NCBI GenBank assembly: GCA_963920575.1
Contig: OY986965.1
Span: 21,836,047 to 21,900,046, forward strand
Direction: 5' to 3'
Origin: Narthecium ossifragum
Lineage: Eukaryota > Streptophyta > Magnoliopsida > Dioscoreales > Nartheciaceae
Length of the DNA stretch: 64,000 nt
Positions within the stretch are counted from its first letter, which is position 1. Each line of letters opens with the position of its first letter. This document shows, in pieces, positions 11,331 through 22,110 of the stretch. A model generated the notes under the pieces. That model ran no database searches. It was not told where the DNA came from and saw nothing but the letters and a program-made list of their open reading frames with translations. The translations under genes were made by a program, and so were the position numbers.

Positions 11331-11692
11331 GACCCCGGCGGGTGCTCTCTCTCTCCCCACTGCGTCGCCCACCACGGGGTTCCCCACACGAACGGTGTCC
11401 GCCCTGACCCCGGCGGATGCTCTCTCTCTCCCTCCCATATCTCTCTCTCTCTCCCCCCCCCCATATATCTCTCTCTTCTTACGTCAGCGAAAGTTAAAAT
11501 TGATCAAATCAGTCAAAATTGATTAAAATTGAGTACGGTGACTGTTTGCCGTTACTCATGCTAACGGCGTCTGCTGGTTTGGATTAAATTGCAAGATTTT
11601 GAAACTATAGGGTATGATAATGTGATTTTTAAATATGAGGGTAGTAGAATGATAAAACCTGAAACTACAGGGTATTAAAATGTATTTTGGCC
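11331..11692 (-). repeat. Right TIR of the Pack-MULE
   Basis: 362 bases, reverse complement of the left TIR with small indels, including a longer C run near 11452-11462. Confidence 0.9.
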
Positions 11693-11711
11693 TACTTTCA
11701 ATAAGGAGAAC

Positions 11712-12761
11712 GAGAGTTTTTACCAAATGAAACATCTAATGTTCATATTTAACGGAAAGAGACTCCTAAGGTATTTTCACAACAGAGGACCCCTGATCAT
11801 ATTAATCTCTTTTTACCTCTCCTATGCCATGGCCTTCCATCCCATGGATGGGACGTGGCATGGCCATCCTGTTTTTCCTCTGCAACTCATCATCACCACC
11901 ACCACTTTTAATGGCAGGAATTTGAGGTTAAAAAAAGAAAAAAAAAACATCCCGTCGTGTCTTTCCCAAGCCTCCTCCTCCCTCTCGGCGGGCATGGCTC
12001 CTTCCGTCATCTTCTCTTCTCCCTCTCCACTGCCTCCTCTTCTCTTCTCCCTTTATAGTCTTTTCCCTTATTCTTTCATCTTTCATCCCTTTCCACTGCC
12101 TCCTCTCCTCCCTTTCCACTTCCTCCTCTTCTCTTCTCTTTTTCCACTCTTCTCTCTTATTCTTTCATCTATCCTCCCTTTCCACTGCCTCTTATTCTCT
12201 ATTTTCGGACGTCTCAGTTTTCTTCACCAAAATCGTTCACCGGAGAGAGTTCTCCACACATGCTCACTGAAGAATAAGATAGTTTTCTCGCCTTCTAACG
12301 CATCCCACACTGTCTCAGTTCGGACAACGATGTCTCACTGTTAGAGCCAGAAACTATTCCTCACATACTGGGTGACATTGATCTGAACACACCCCTTGAA
12401 CCATGTCCCAGCGAAGACAAAGAACTAGCTCAACTGGTCCAAGAGATGACGATTAACGGACTCACACCAGAGGCCGAGGGATAAGTTATAGCAGCACATG
12501 TATAAATATCATATGTGTGTGTATAAAATTCTACATACGTGTCTGAACTAGCTCAAAGTGGTGATGATGATGAGTTGAAGAGGAAAAACAGGATGGCCAT
12601 GCCACATCATGTGGCATGTCCATCCATGGGATGGGAGGCCATGACATAGGAGGGGTAAAAGGGGGATTAATATGATTAGGGGTCCTCTGTTGCAAAAAAA
12701 CTTTATGGGGGTCTCATTCTGCCAAATGTGAACATCACGGGTCCAATTTGACAAAAACTTC
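11712..12761. mobile_element. Inverted-repeat DNA element, non-autonomous
   Basis: Arms 11712-11907 and 12555-12761 are reverse complements at a moderate level. They share caacagaggacccct, atggccttccatccc-type and catcctgtttttcctc blocks. Flanks aggagaac (11704-11711) and gggagaac (12762-12769) match at 7 of 8 bases and may be the target duplication. The core is CT-rich with a short coding-like end exon. The family is uncertain; the size and long arms suggest MULE-like or foldback. Confidence 0.65.
12345..12484 (+). pseudogene. Possible captured terminal exon, unknown gene
   Basis: After an AG acceptor (ctgttag, ending 12344) an open frame of about 46 codons runs to TAA at 12482-12484 with ordinary amino-acid composition (PETIPHILGDIDLNTPLEP, then ELAQLVQEM). 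This differs from the pyrimidine-rich sequence around it. The protein was not recognised. It lies inside the inverted-repeat element, so a captured exon is the simplest reading. Confidence 0.3.
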
Positions 12762-13949
12762 GGGAGAACCGGGCGGAGGATTTTGTTCGGATGCCTCGTA
12801 ATTTTATGTTCCAAAAATATTCTTATTTTTTCGCATTACCACCAGCCATATTTAATATTCTTTGCTATTTTCTTTCCGGCTACATTATTCATCCAATACG
12901 TCTCTCCCTCCAAATACCGATGGAGGCGCCTCAGCTCCTTCCCACCGTCCCTTCCTCTACTTCTTCTTCCCCTCCTTCCAATCTTTTTTCTCATCAAAGT
13001 CCTCCCACTATCTCACTCCCCTCCTCCTCCGCCATGGATGGCGTCGCCGCCCCCTTCTCCACCGGCGTCCCTCTAATACTCCTTGACCAGATTACACGCG
13101 TGTTCGACTTCTTCAAGTCTCCAACGATTTACAAGCTACGGTATGCCTACAATTCGAATTGTTCGTCATCCAATGGGTATTCGAGTCGGATGTTGGCGAA
13201 GGAGGATGGCGTTCTTGATTAATTGGAGATTATTTTGATCATGTTACATTGCCGGAGTCAAGAAGGAATCCCAACCTGTGGCCGGTTGTTTTCCCATCAG
13301 ATTATAGGTGAGCGGATCTAAATATCATTTCACTTTGCATTTGCAAAAGGGCTTTGATTGGGGTACATGCCAATGGTGGCATTCAGGGGGCCTCCCTCCT
13401 TAGCCTCTCTCTACCTCACTCTCTCTATCTCTCTCTACCATGTACGTGTACATGACCAGCTTGCCATGTACACAAATCTTTCTTGTTTGCAAAAATCTCA
13501 TTCTCGTCTTGCAGGGTATTTGCATATAGAAGATTTATTTCAATCATCTCATTTCGCATTTTTTTCTATCAGTTTAGTTGAGGGTTACGTACGGAGTTTT
13601 GATCGGATTGGATTAGATATCACGGTGGTTGGAGATCCAAAAGTAGTTCCTCCTAAAACCACACAGTGGAATATTTACGCAGCGTTGGTTGAGCGTTCAT
13701 TAGTTAAAAACAATTCAGTTTGATGTACAATATATACATTGTCGATTGCTGAAAATTTTCAAGCTTTAAAACGTAGGTACTTTAAAAGGTGGTCGAGCGG
13801 ATTGGCTTACTGAGAAGTTTACTATGCTCTATTCTAATTGAACAATGTTAAGCCTTTTAATTTTATGGGGGATTAGAAGGCAGCATCATAAAATAGACTT
13901 ATCATGTTAGAAAAACACTAATCATAAGATTTGGGGCCTTAGCATCATT
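12762..13949. other. Unassigned stretch with one exon-like segment
   Basis: AT-rich non-coding sequence, apart from the exon-like segment at 13034-13140. An open frame at 13358-13723 has no recognisable domain and is not claimed. Confidence 0.5.
13034..13140 (+). CDS. Possible orphan first exon, unknown protein
   Basis: An ATG in a strong plant context (gccgccatgg) opens 35 full codons (MDGVAAPFSTGVPLILLDQI, then TRVFDFFKSPTIYKL) ending at a GT donor at 13141. No downstream exon could be joined, and the family is not recognised. It may be a gene remnant cut off by the hAT stack that starts at 13950. Confidence 0.25.
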
Positions 13950-14337
13950 TAAGGATGGCAATGGGGCGAGTTAAGCGGGTTCTCGCCCAGCGGCGAAGCC
14001 AGAAATTTTTTTTTTTTTTGGGGGGGGGGCCAAATGTATATAAGTATATAGAGTAAACATGTGTTTAAAGTTATTAAGTATATTTTTTTTACGAGTGATA
14101 TAAAATTTGTCATGAATCTTGAATGAAAAAAATACATGAAAATAACTACAAGACTGTCTATATATGTGAGTAAATATAATCATATAATGTCACGTATCTG
14201 CCTTTGAGCATCCGAATGCCAGTAATAAGCTACTACGGTACTACCTACACATAGAGAAAATGTTTTAAAAAATGAGAACATAAACGCTTTAAGAAAAAAA
14301 AAACCAATAGAATAGATAATTCATTATCGAAGATAAT

Positions 14338-15019
14338 TCATTCTTCTGATTCATCATGACCACGAAAAGATAATCCTTGTCGAAGAAGTAATCGAATGCA
14401 CTTGATAGATGCAGTCAAACAAATTCTATAATCCATCTTTGCTTGCTCTGATTGTTTATGGAGAAAAGTCTCAATATGTTGGTTTTGATTCAACAAATTT
14501 TGGCACATTATGTATGCTTGATTATGAGCACTATTAGGCCCTCCTACGTGCGCACGAAACTTTTCTTTTTTTTTTCCAATTTGTAAAACCTTCAGTAATA
14601 AAGGCGTCACCGCCACCTTGCTCTTCAAAATTTGGCTTAAAAAGATAACAATGCAAACAAAATGCAGCATCTTTTGCAACACTATATTCCAACCAAGCTT
14701 CAAACTCATTAAACCAATAAGGGTTGAACCTTCGAGTTGCATTTCCTATCTTTTTCTGAGGAAAAATATGTTGACGAGGTTGACAAGGTCCTTTTCGTAA
14801 ATATGCTCTACGAATGGAATCACGGTCTCTAATAGGATAATCTGAAATTTTAGGTCGCAAACCAGGATCTGCCGGAAGATCTTCTAAATTAATCTTTGAT
14901 GTGGAATCATGAAATCTTTTGGCACTAGGTTCTGGAAGAACTTCTGCTTCATTATGATCAACATCTTCTACAGTAGGAGGTGATGGATTTGACTTTCTTT
15001 TAGTAACAAATTTATCCAT
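14338..15019 (-). pseudogene. TTF-type zinc-finger hAT transposase, 5' fragment
   Basis: The start MDKFVTKRKSNPSPP (ATG at 15019) leads into the plant zinc-finger MYM-type 1-like transposase: DLPADPGLRPKISDYP, then RAYLRKGPCQPRQHIFPQ, FNPYWFNEFEAWLEYS and AFCLHCYLF, all in the TTF finger. A frameshift in the A/T run at about 14555-14577 separates this from the continuing HVGGPNSAHNQA, QHIETFLHKQSEQAK and IRLLLRQGLSFRGHDESE. The DUF4371 core and the hAT dimerisation domain are missing, so the protein cannot be active. Confidence 0.85.
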
Positions 15020-15414
15020 GATTGAACCTAATAAATATGACAAAATGTTGAACAAAAAGGATATCTCGAATAATTGAAAGACGTCTTAATTAACATGGAC
15101 CTAGGCATTCTGGATACTAGCAATCATAGACCAAACAAAAAAAAAATCTTGCAATACAAAACAAGACATAGAAAACCAAAGCGCAAGAAAATAGGAACAC
15201 GATAAGAAACAAGATAGAAAACCAAAGTCCAGAAAAGTATGATCACGACGTACCACCGTCGTTCCGTCGCCGAAGTTGTCGGATGGTCGGAGACTCGGAG
15301 TCGCCGGTCGGAGAAGGACTGAAGGAGCCGCACGGAGAGATACTAACAATTAGGTTTAGAAAATTAGATTTGATCCTCCATCTCCGTGATGGGTGCAACC
15401 AAGTCCCGGTACGA

Positions 15415-15561
15415 CCATCCGGTCATCTCTCGTTTGTAGTTAAAAATTACTCATACAATCTATTTTGACCGAGTCAACCAAAGCTATATAGCATCCAAGT
15501 CACAATAGGTCATCCGGTCATCTCTTAAAAATTACTCATTCCGTCTATTGTCTATTTTGAC
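15415..15561 (+). repeat. Subterminal ~85-bp repeats of the TTF-type hAT
   Basis: The phrase catccggtcatc..aaaaattactcat..ctattttgaccgagtcaacc occurs at 15415-15496, again from 15510 (cut by the inner hAT and resumed at 19989-20027), and a third time at about 20036-20105. Repeated subterminal motifs are typical transposase-binding regions in hAT elements. Confidence 0.7.
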
Positions 15562-18500
15562 TAGGGATGACAAAATCGACCGCATCGCTGGATAACCGCA
15601 CCGATCTGCACCGATTGGGACGGGTATGGTATAGATTTTTTACCCGTGGATACGGGTATGGTTTACAAAATTAAAATCCGTGCGGGTACGGGGCGGATTA
15701 TGGTATTGGGTAATATCCGCCCCGCTATCCGCCCCGCCCCGCATATCCACCCCGCCCCACCATTTTATTACAAAAATACCCCTTATACATATATATGCAC
15801 ACAACTTTACCCTAATCCAGAAACCCTACCTCTCCATTGCCGCCGCCACTCACCCAGTCACCCACAGACCCACTCCACTCCACTACTCCAGTAGTCCAGT
15901 CTCTCTCTATCTACTGCCTGCGATCCCCTCTCCCAGTCCCAGACGCCGTCTCGCCGCCACTACTCCAGCTTCTTCGCCATCTCCGGCTCACCGCCACCCT
16001 CAGCTTCTTCGCCATTGCCCTCACTCCTCAGTCTCCCTCAGTCTCTCTATCCATTGAGATCCCCTCTCCCCGTCCACCCTCGCAGCTCCACCCTCCCTCT
16101 CCACCCTCGAGCGCCGCCCCTTCCACCCTCGCAGGCTCGCCGCTCCACCCTCCCTCTCCACCCTGAGACCCTCGAGCCCCGCCCCCCTCTTGCGTCTTCG
16201 CCATCGCTGACCTCCCAAATCCAACGGTGGCGTCGGCATCGGCATCGAGCTTACCCCAAGCCCTCCTCCGTTCCTCCTATAGTCCTATCCCGATCCCCAT
16301 CGCCGCCGCCCCTTTTCCGTCGATCTCCAGTTCTCCACCACGGCACCACCCCCTCTCACCACAATGGCCCCCAATCCCTCTCATTCTTCCGCTCCTCTCC
16401 TCTCTTTCCCTTTTTCTTGTCCAGTTGTCCAGTCCACTCCTCCACTCCTGACTCTAGCTCTCTATCTAACTCTGTCTCTCTCTCTTGTCCGGCACCGGAG
16501 GCCCCCATTTCGTCGATCTAACTATCTATCTCACGGGCAAACAACAGATTGGTGGTCGTCTGATCGGGCTACTCGCGAGGAAACGCGAGGAGATCATCAC
16601 CGTTTCGATCGAGGTTTCCGGTGGGAAGATACGTCTTCGGCCAAAGGTTAGCAACGCCTTTCTTCTCTTTCTCCTCTCCCTTCCGGCTTTAGTTCTTCTC
16701 TGGTTTTTGGGTCAAGGACTGATGTGATCATGGGTATCATTGGTCTTTGAATGTTGTATTGCTTCCCTTTGATTTGATTTTGATTTTCTCTTCTTCTTCT
16801 CATAATCTCATTGTTAGCTCCGGCCAGAGAGATTTCGACAGAGTGGTGAATGATTGGTTTTCTTTGGTTTTGTTTTGGATTTGAAGCCTTCGACTGAGAG
16901 ATTTCTTTGGTAGGTTTTTAGTTACAATGTCGGCACCCAACAGTGGTGAAGGAAATTCATGCTCAAAACAGCTATCATCTGGGAGTCCTAGCCAGCCACC
17001 ATCATTAGACACCCCATTCCCTGTTGAGAACTCTTCCAACCAAACTACCGGTGATGATGAAGGGTCAAAATCGAGATTAACCAGCTGGGTTTGGGAACAC
17101 TTTGATAAGGTCAAAATCGAAGGAAATTGGAAGGCTGTCTGCAAGTATTGTAAGGCAAAGCTTGGAGGTGTGACAAGAAACGGAACCACTCATTTGGGAG
17201 AGCACTATAAGAGGAAACACAAGCAGATAAAAGGAAGCATGAGGCAAACAGTTTTAACCAATAATTTCAATAAAGAAAATCCAGAACTGTCCATGTGTAC
17301 CTTTGATCAGGCTACAGCCAAGAGATTACTTGCAAGTGCCATTATTATGCATGAGTATCCTCTATCCATTGTGGAGCATGTCGGACTTAGGAGGCTTTTA
17401 ACCACACTTCAGCCTTTATTTAAAGTGCCTTGTAGAAACACCATTAAGAGTGAGATTTTGAAAATTTATGACTATGAGAAGGTGAAAACTATGAGTTTGG
17501 TGGAAAGCAATTCAAGTAGATTGGCATTCACAACTGATATGTGGACTTCGAGCAACCAAAAAGAAAGGGTGCATGGCTGTCACGAGCCACTTTATTGATG
17601 ATAGCTGGACTTTGCAAAGCCGCATTTTGAGGTATCTCAATCTTTTCTCTTTATTAAAATGTCTAATTTTTGTAAATGTGCATTCTTTTCCTTTTCTTAA
17701 TATGATATTCAATTTTTTCTGTTAGGTTTATATATGTTCCATGCCCACACACAAAAGAAGTTTTATGTGATCAATTGTTTGAGTGTTTGATGGATTGGAA
17801 CCTTGATAAAAAAATTTCTTGTTTGACTGTTGATAATTGCACTACCAATGATGCCATGGTTGGACTTTTGTTTGACAAGCTTGATGGTGCCTCACTTCTG
17901 TTAGGTGGGGATTTGTTTCATATGCGATGTTGTGCGCACATTATTAATTTGATTGTCAAAGATGGATTAGAGGTGATTAAGGTGGGCATTGAGAAAGTTA
18001 GAGATAGTGTGGCTTATTTTACGGCAACACCGAAAAGGGAGGAAAATTTTTTAGAAATAGCCAAACAATTGAAAGTACCTAGTACTAAGTAATTAGGACT
18101 TGATTGTGCAACTAGGTGGAATTCAACATACTTGATGCTTGAAACAGCCTTGGTGTATAATGAGGTGTTTGAACGCTTAAGCATTCGAGAGAACCAGTAC
18201 CAATCATTGCCTACAAAAGAAGAGTGGGGGTTTGCTAAAGAGGTTTGTGAGAAGTTGAAAAACTTTTTTTACAAGGTGACTGAATTGTTTACTGGAACTA
18301 AATATCCCACTGCTAATCTTTGTTTTACAAACATATGTGAGATAAGAATTGCATTGGGAGATTGGTTGTATTGTGAGAGTGGTGTGATTAGAGCTATGGC
18401 TCAAAAAATGGTGGAGAAGTTTGATAAGTATTGGGCCGTTATACATGGAGTGGCGGGGGTGACTGCCGTGTTGGATCCGAGGTACAAGTTATCGGTATTG

Positions 18501-19988
18501 GAATTCTACTTTGGGAGATTGTTTGGTGAGAATGCTTGGGAGGAGGTTGAGAAAATTCGAGCTCTTTGTTATAAGTTGATTAAGGAGTACGAAAATTCTA
18601 CTTCAATGTTTGAAGGTACTGGTGAATCTTCCCATATGGGTTCTAAGAATTATGAAGTGGAGGAGTATGATTTGTTTGTTAGTAGGAAGAAGATTAAAAG
18701 TGTTGACCATGTGGTAGAGGAGTTGGATCATTACTTAAGAGATGATGTCTTGCCAAGGACCCCAGTATTTGATGTATTAAGGTGGTGGAGTGCGAATGCA
18801 CTTAAATATCCAACCTTGCAAGCCATGGCTAGGGATATGTTAGCTATCCCGGTCTCCACAGTCGCTTCTGAGTCTGCCTTTAGCTCTAGCGGTAGGTTTG
18901 TGAGTCCACATCGTAATAGACTTCATGCCGATACGGTGGAAGCTTTGATGTGTGCTCAGAGTTGGTTGTGGGCTGCCGAAATGAGAGGTAACCAATATAT
19001 TATCATTTTATTTTCTACTACACTACACTGAAATAAGGGCATTTACTAATCTTGTGAGTTTTAATTGATTTATTTTTTTTAGGAGAATCATCATCTGGAT
19101 ATGCGACTATATATAATGATTTCGAAACGGAGGATTCATGCATTACTCGTGAGGTAATCGGCATTTTTTCTTATGCATTACTTGTAGGCCTAGCATTGTG
19201 CATTATCCATTATTCATATTGATTAATTGAAGCATTCTATTCTATTTTTTTACAGTTTTAATCGCATGAATGGAGAAAATGGAATGCATGAGCAATGGTG
19301 GGTCCAAGATGTAAGCATTCTATTCTATTTTTTCTTATGCATTCTATTCTGGCTAAGTTGGCTGAATATTGTGCTGAATGAATGTTCAATTTACCTGCAA
19401 GTTCATTTCTTACATGTTTCCATTTTCTATTTTATCATGATCTTACTGTATTCCTTTTGATGCCGCAGTGGTGGAATTTTTCTTTTGGAATTTCTCTCTT
19501 GCTTGCTGGAAGTGGAAGCTGCTCATTGGAGTTGCTTATTGAAACTGGAAGTTGTTGCAATGCTGCTTGTAGTTTTTTTAGAGACTGTTGGTTCTATTTT
19601 GAAGTGTTGCTGAAACTGGAAACTTTAATGTTGGTTTTCTGAATATTGTAAATTCCGAATATTGGTTTTTGAATGTTGATTTAGTGGATTTTAGAGTCTA
19701 TTTTTGTAATAATACTCTAATAGAGACTAAATGCTGATGATTGTTTAGTGGATCTAGATTTTAGAGATTTTAGAGACTAAATGTTGATGATGGTTTGATG
19801 GATTTAGATTTAAATTTTAGAGGTTGAATGTTGATTAAATAGATTTTTTAGGTTTTGCGGATAACCGTGGGTTGCGGGTAATATCCGCGTACCCGCGGGG
19901 ACGGGGCGGTGCGGGTATGGGCGGAGGAGTGCGGGGACGGGGACGGATATTCCAATATCCGCCCCAATCCGCCCCGTTGCCATCCCTA
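15562..19988 (+). mobile_element. Ac-like hAT transposon, 4.4 kb, innermost
   Basis: Ends TAGGGATGACAAAATC and, in reverse complement, TAGGGATGGCAACGGGG are flanked by the exact 8-bp duplication attttgac (15554-15561 and 19989-19996). It contains a four-exon transposase gene with two disabling lesions. The subterminal regions are rich in ccgc/gcggg motifs such as cgggtac. Confidence 0.95.
16927..19261 (+). pseudogene. Ac-like hAT transposase (BED finger, hAT dimerisation)
   Basis: Likely exons 16927-17631, 17726-18987, 19083-19153 and 19256-19261 have consensus borders. Seen: a BED zinc finger (VCKYCKAKLGG with H at residues 93 and 98); FTTDMWTSSNQK; FHMRCCAHIINLIVKDGL; RWNSTYLML; and the C-terminal dimerisation block (VFDVLRWWSANALKYP, then IPVSTVASESAFSSSGR). 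A frameshift at about 17556-17570, in an A-rich run after TSSNQK, and a TAA at 18090-18092 break it. After correct splicing it ends two codons into exon 4. It could once have mobilised the outer MITE, whose TIRs it shares. Confidence 0.9.
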
Positions 19989-20890
19989 ATTTTGACCGAG
20001 TCAACCAAGCTATATAGCATCCATATCCCAATACGTCATCATCCGGTCATCCCTTAAAAATTACTCATCCCATATCTATTTTTACCGAGTCAACCAAAGG
20101 TCCAAAGCTACATAGGTTTAATACCTTACAATTTTATCAAAAGTCTGGGGGGCAGCTGCCCCCCCTTGCCCTCATGTGTCCAAAGCCACTGTTCCCGCCC
20201 TGACCCGCCCCTAATAGTATGGGTTTGGGGTAAGCCTAAATGGGTTTGGAGCGGGTATGAGGAAGTCAAGTTAAACCCGAATGAATTTGGGACGGATTTG
20301 GGTTTAGGCTTTAAAAACTCGAATCCGCTCTGATTATATGTATATATTTACTTAAATACTTTGTGTTATATATATATGTACAATTAAGTATTATAGGAAT
20401 GCATCATATAACATTCCGACTTCCCGATCCCTTTCCCTTTTAGACTCTTTGTTTATTTTCTTAAAATTAAAACTCTATCTATATGTGGGAGACGAAGATA
20501 AGGATTTTATTATTATATAATATGCGATTTTTCAATTTTCATATTATATTTTGTCGTGTTTCTAGTGATATTATATGGGGCTGGGCGGGGATGTGTTATG
20601 TGGGTTGGATTTTAAACGGGGATGGGATGGGCTATAAAAACATACATGGGTTTGGGACGGATTTGGGGGTGCGTTTTTTTATATGGGATGGGTTTGGAAT
20701 TATGCTAACCCGCCCCGCTGCCATCCCTAACACTATTTAACATTTCACAAGACACATATGCCCCTCCCTTCTACAACCACCTACAAAAAGCTACGCCCTC
20801 CTCTCGCTCCTCTTCCTACTCTCTCCTCGCTTCCTCACCGCCACCCAACAACCTCTGCCGTCGCCGCAATCTCCATTCTACAACCGCTAG

Positions 20891-22110
20891 CTAGAGGCCA
20901 CCGTCGAGATCGCGACGCTCACCGAAGTGGTCGACGGAGTCCTGGATCACACCGCCATGGCCGGTCTTGATGTCGTGGACATGGATGCAGTCGATGATGA
21001 CGTTCTCCACATACTGGATGGTGAGGCCGGCGCTGCCGACGATGTGTATGTTGCCCCCCGTCCTTCGATGGTCTTTGGCTCTATATGATGAACTCCTCAG
21101 ACAGCTGGATCCTCATGTTGCGGATGAAGACGATCCATAGGGGCTCTTTCAGGATGGCGGTGTGCCAGAGAGTCCCGGGATTGGGGTTCAGGAGGTCATT
21201 GTCGGAGTCGTTGGTGACGACGTAGTACTTGTCGCGCTTCCCTCTAGCACCGATCGATGGGGTTCGTTGCCCGGCATACCCCATCGTGTCTGTGTCCCCT
21301 TAGAAAAGAGAAAACAATGAACAACATACAAAGTGAAAAGAGAAAACGGAAGCTGAGATGCAAACTTGGCCGCCATCGTCGGCGATGATGTTGTCCAGCA
21401 CCGATCGATGGGGTTCGTTGCCCGGCATACCCCATCGTGTCTGTGTCCCCTTAGAAAAGAGAAAACAATGAACACCATATAAAGAGAAAAGAGAAAACAG
21501 AAACTGAGATGCAGACTTGGCTGCCATCGTCGGCGATGATGTTGTCCAGCACCAGTCGATGGGGTTCGTCGGCCAGCATACCCCATCGTCTTCGTGTCCT
21601 GTTAGAAAAGAGAAAACAATGAACAACATACGAAGAGAAAAGAGAAAAGAGAAAAGAGAAAACAGAAGCTGAGATGCAGACTTGGCCGCCATCGTCAGCA
21701 ATGATGTTGTCCAGCACCGGCCGATGGAGTTCATTGCCCGGCATACCCCATCGTGTCTGTGTCCCCTTGGAAAACAGAAAAAAAAAAAAAAAAGAGAAAA
21801 GAGAAAATAGAAACTAAGATGTAGACTTGGCCGCCATCGTCGGCGATGATGTTTGTCCCTGCTAGCCTCTTGTGGTGGTTCATCCAGTTTTTGCGGCACT
21901 TCCAGCACCGGTCAATGGGGTTCGTCGCCCGACATACCCCATCGTGCCCGTGTCCCCTTGAAAAAGAGAAAACAATGAACATCATACAAATAAAAAAAAA
22001 GAAAAGAAAAAAAAGAAAAAGAAAAAAATAGTTGAGATGCAGACTTATCTTCGGCGGCGATGATGTTGTCCAACGTCGGTCGATGGGGTTCGTCGTCCGA
22101 GGTTCAAGCA
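20891..22110 (-). pseudogene. Pectate lyase pseudogene with amplified segment
   Basis: Pectate lyases cleave de-esterified pectin in plant walls. Seen on the minus strand: NPIDRCWKCRKNWMNHHKR (near 21940-21870), then KYYVVTNDSDNDLLNPNPGT and KEPLWIVFIRNM (21250-21090), then a stop and frame change. Beyond these come IEGRG, IHIVGSAGLTIQYVENVII, HVHDIKTGHGG and DSVDHFG, ending at TAG 20891-20893. The order matches the family, but the catalytic C-terminal half is absent. The segment encoding NPIDRCW is repeated six times with A/T-rich spacers. It is non-functional as a lyase. Confidence 0.85.
21247..22110 (-). repeat. Six tandem 150-190-bp units of the pectate lyase segment
   Basis: The phrase cgatggggttcgt with ggcataccccatcgt recurs at about 21251, 21401, 21555, 21720, 21911 and 22078. 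Each copy is followed on the plus strand by a run of aaagagaaaa. On the minus strand each unit encodes a version of CRATNPIDRCW followed by DNIIADDGG-type sequence in another frame. Confidence 0.85.

Larger units (their letters stand above)
9921..11692 (-). mobile_element. Pack-MULE carrying a sulfotransferase
   Basis: The ends are long inverted repeats, 9921-10275 and 11331-11692, beginning GATCAAAATACATT and GGCCAAAATACATT. They are flanked by the exact 9-bp direct repeat tactttcaa (9912-9920 and 11693-11701). A 9-bp duplication with long TIRs is the Mutator-like signature. No transposase is inside; the ~1.05-kb interior is a captured host sulfotransferase in antisense orientation. The element lies about 1.1 kb upstream of the SDP1 ATG. 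Confidence 0.92.
13988..20191 (-). mobile_element. hAT element of the TTF-finger/DUF4371 type
   Basis: The ends are CAGCGGCGAAGCCAG and, in reverse complement, CAGTGGCTTTGGACA. The 8-bp flanks are ttctcgcc (13980-13987) and ttcccgcc (20192-20199), 7 of 8 identical. It keeps only the N-terminal part of its transposase (14338-15019) and is therefore a deletion derivative. It sits in the outer MITE and is itself interrupted by the Ac-like hAT at 15562-19988. Confidence 0.85.
13950..20729. mobile_element. Outer hAT MITE, split by a later hAT insertion
   Basis: Ends TAAGGATGGCAATGGGGCG (13950 on) and, at 20729 in reverse complement, TAGGGATGGCAGCGGGGCG form an Ac-like TIR. The possible 8-bp duplication (gcatcatt / acactatt) matches only 5 of 8. 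Removing the inner insertion leaves about 570 bases with no transposase, rich in gggtttgg and cggg motifs. Confidence 0.65.

Noticed and set aside
10672..11526. Long plus-strand frame across the Pack-MULE
   Set aside because: It is the antisense shadow of the GC-rich sulfotransferase and a TIR; no domain.
21300..21908. 202-codon minus-strand frame as a novel repeat protein
   Set aside because: It is a tandem array of a pectate lyase segment read partly out of frame.
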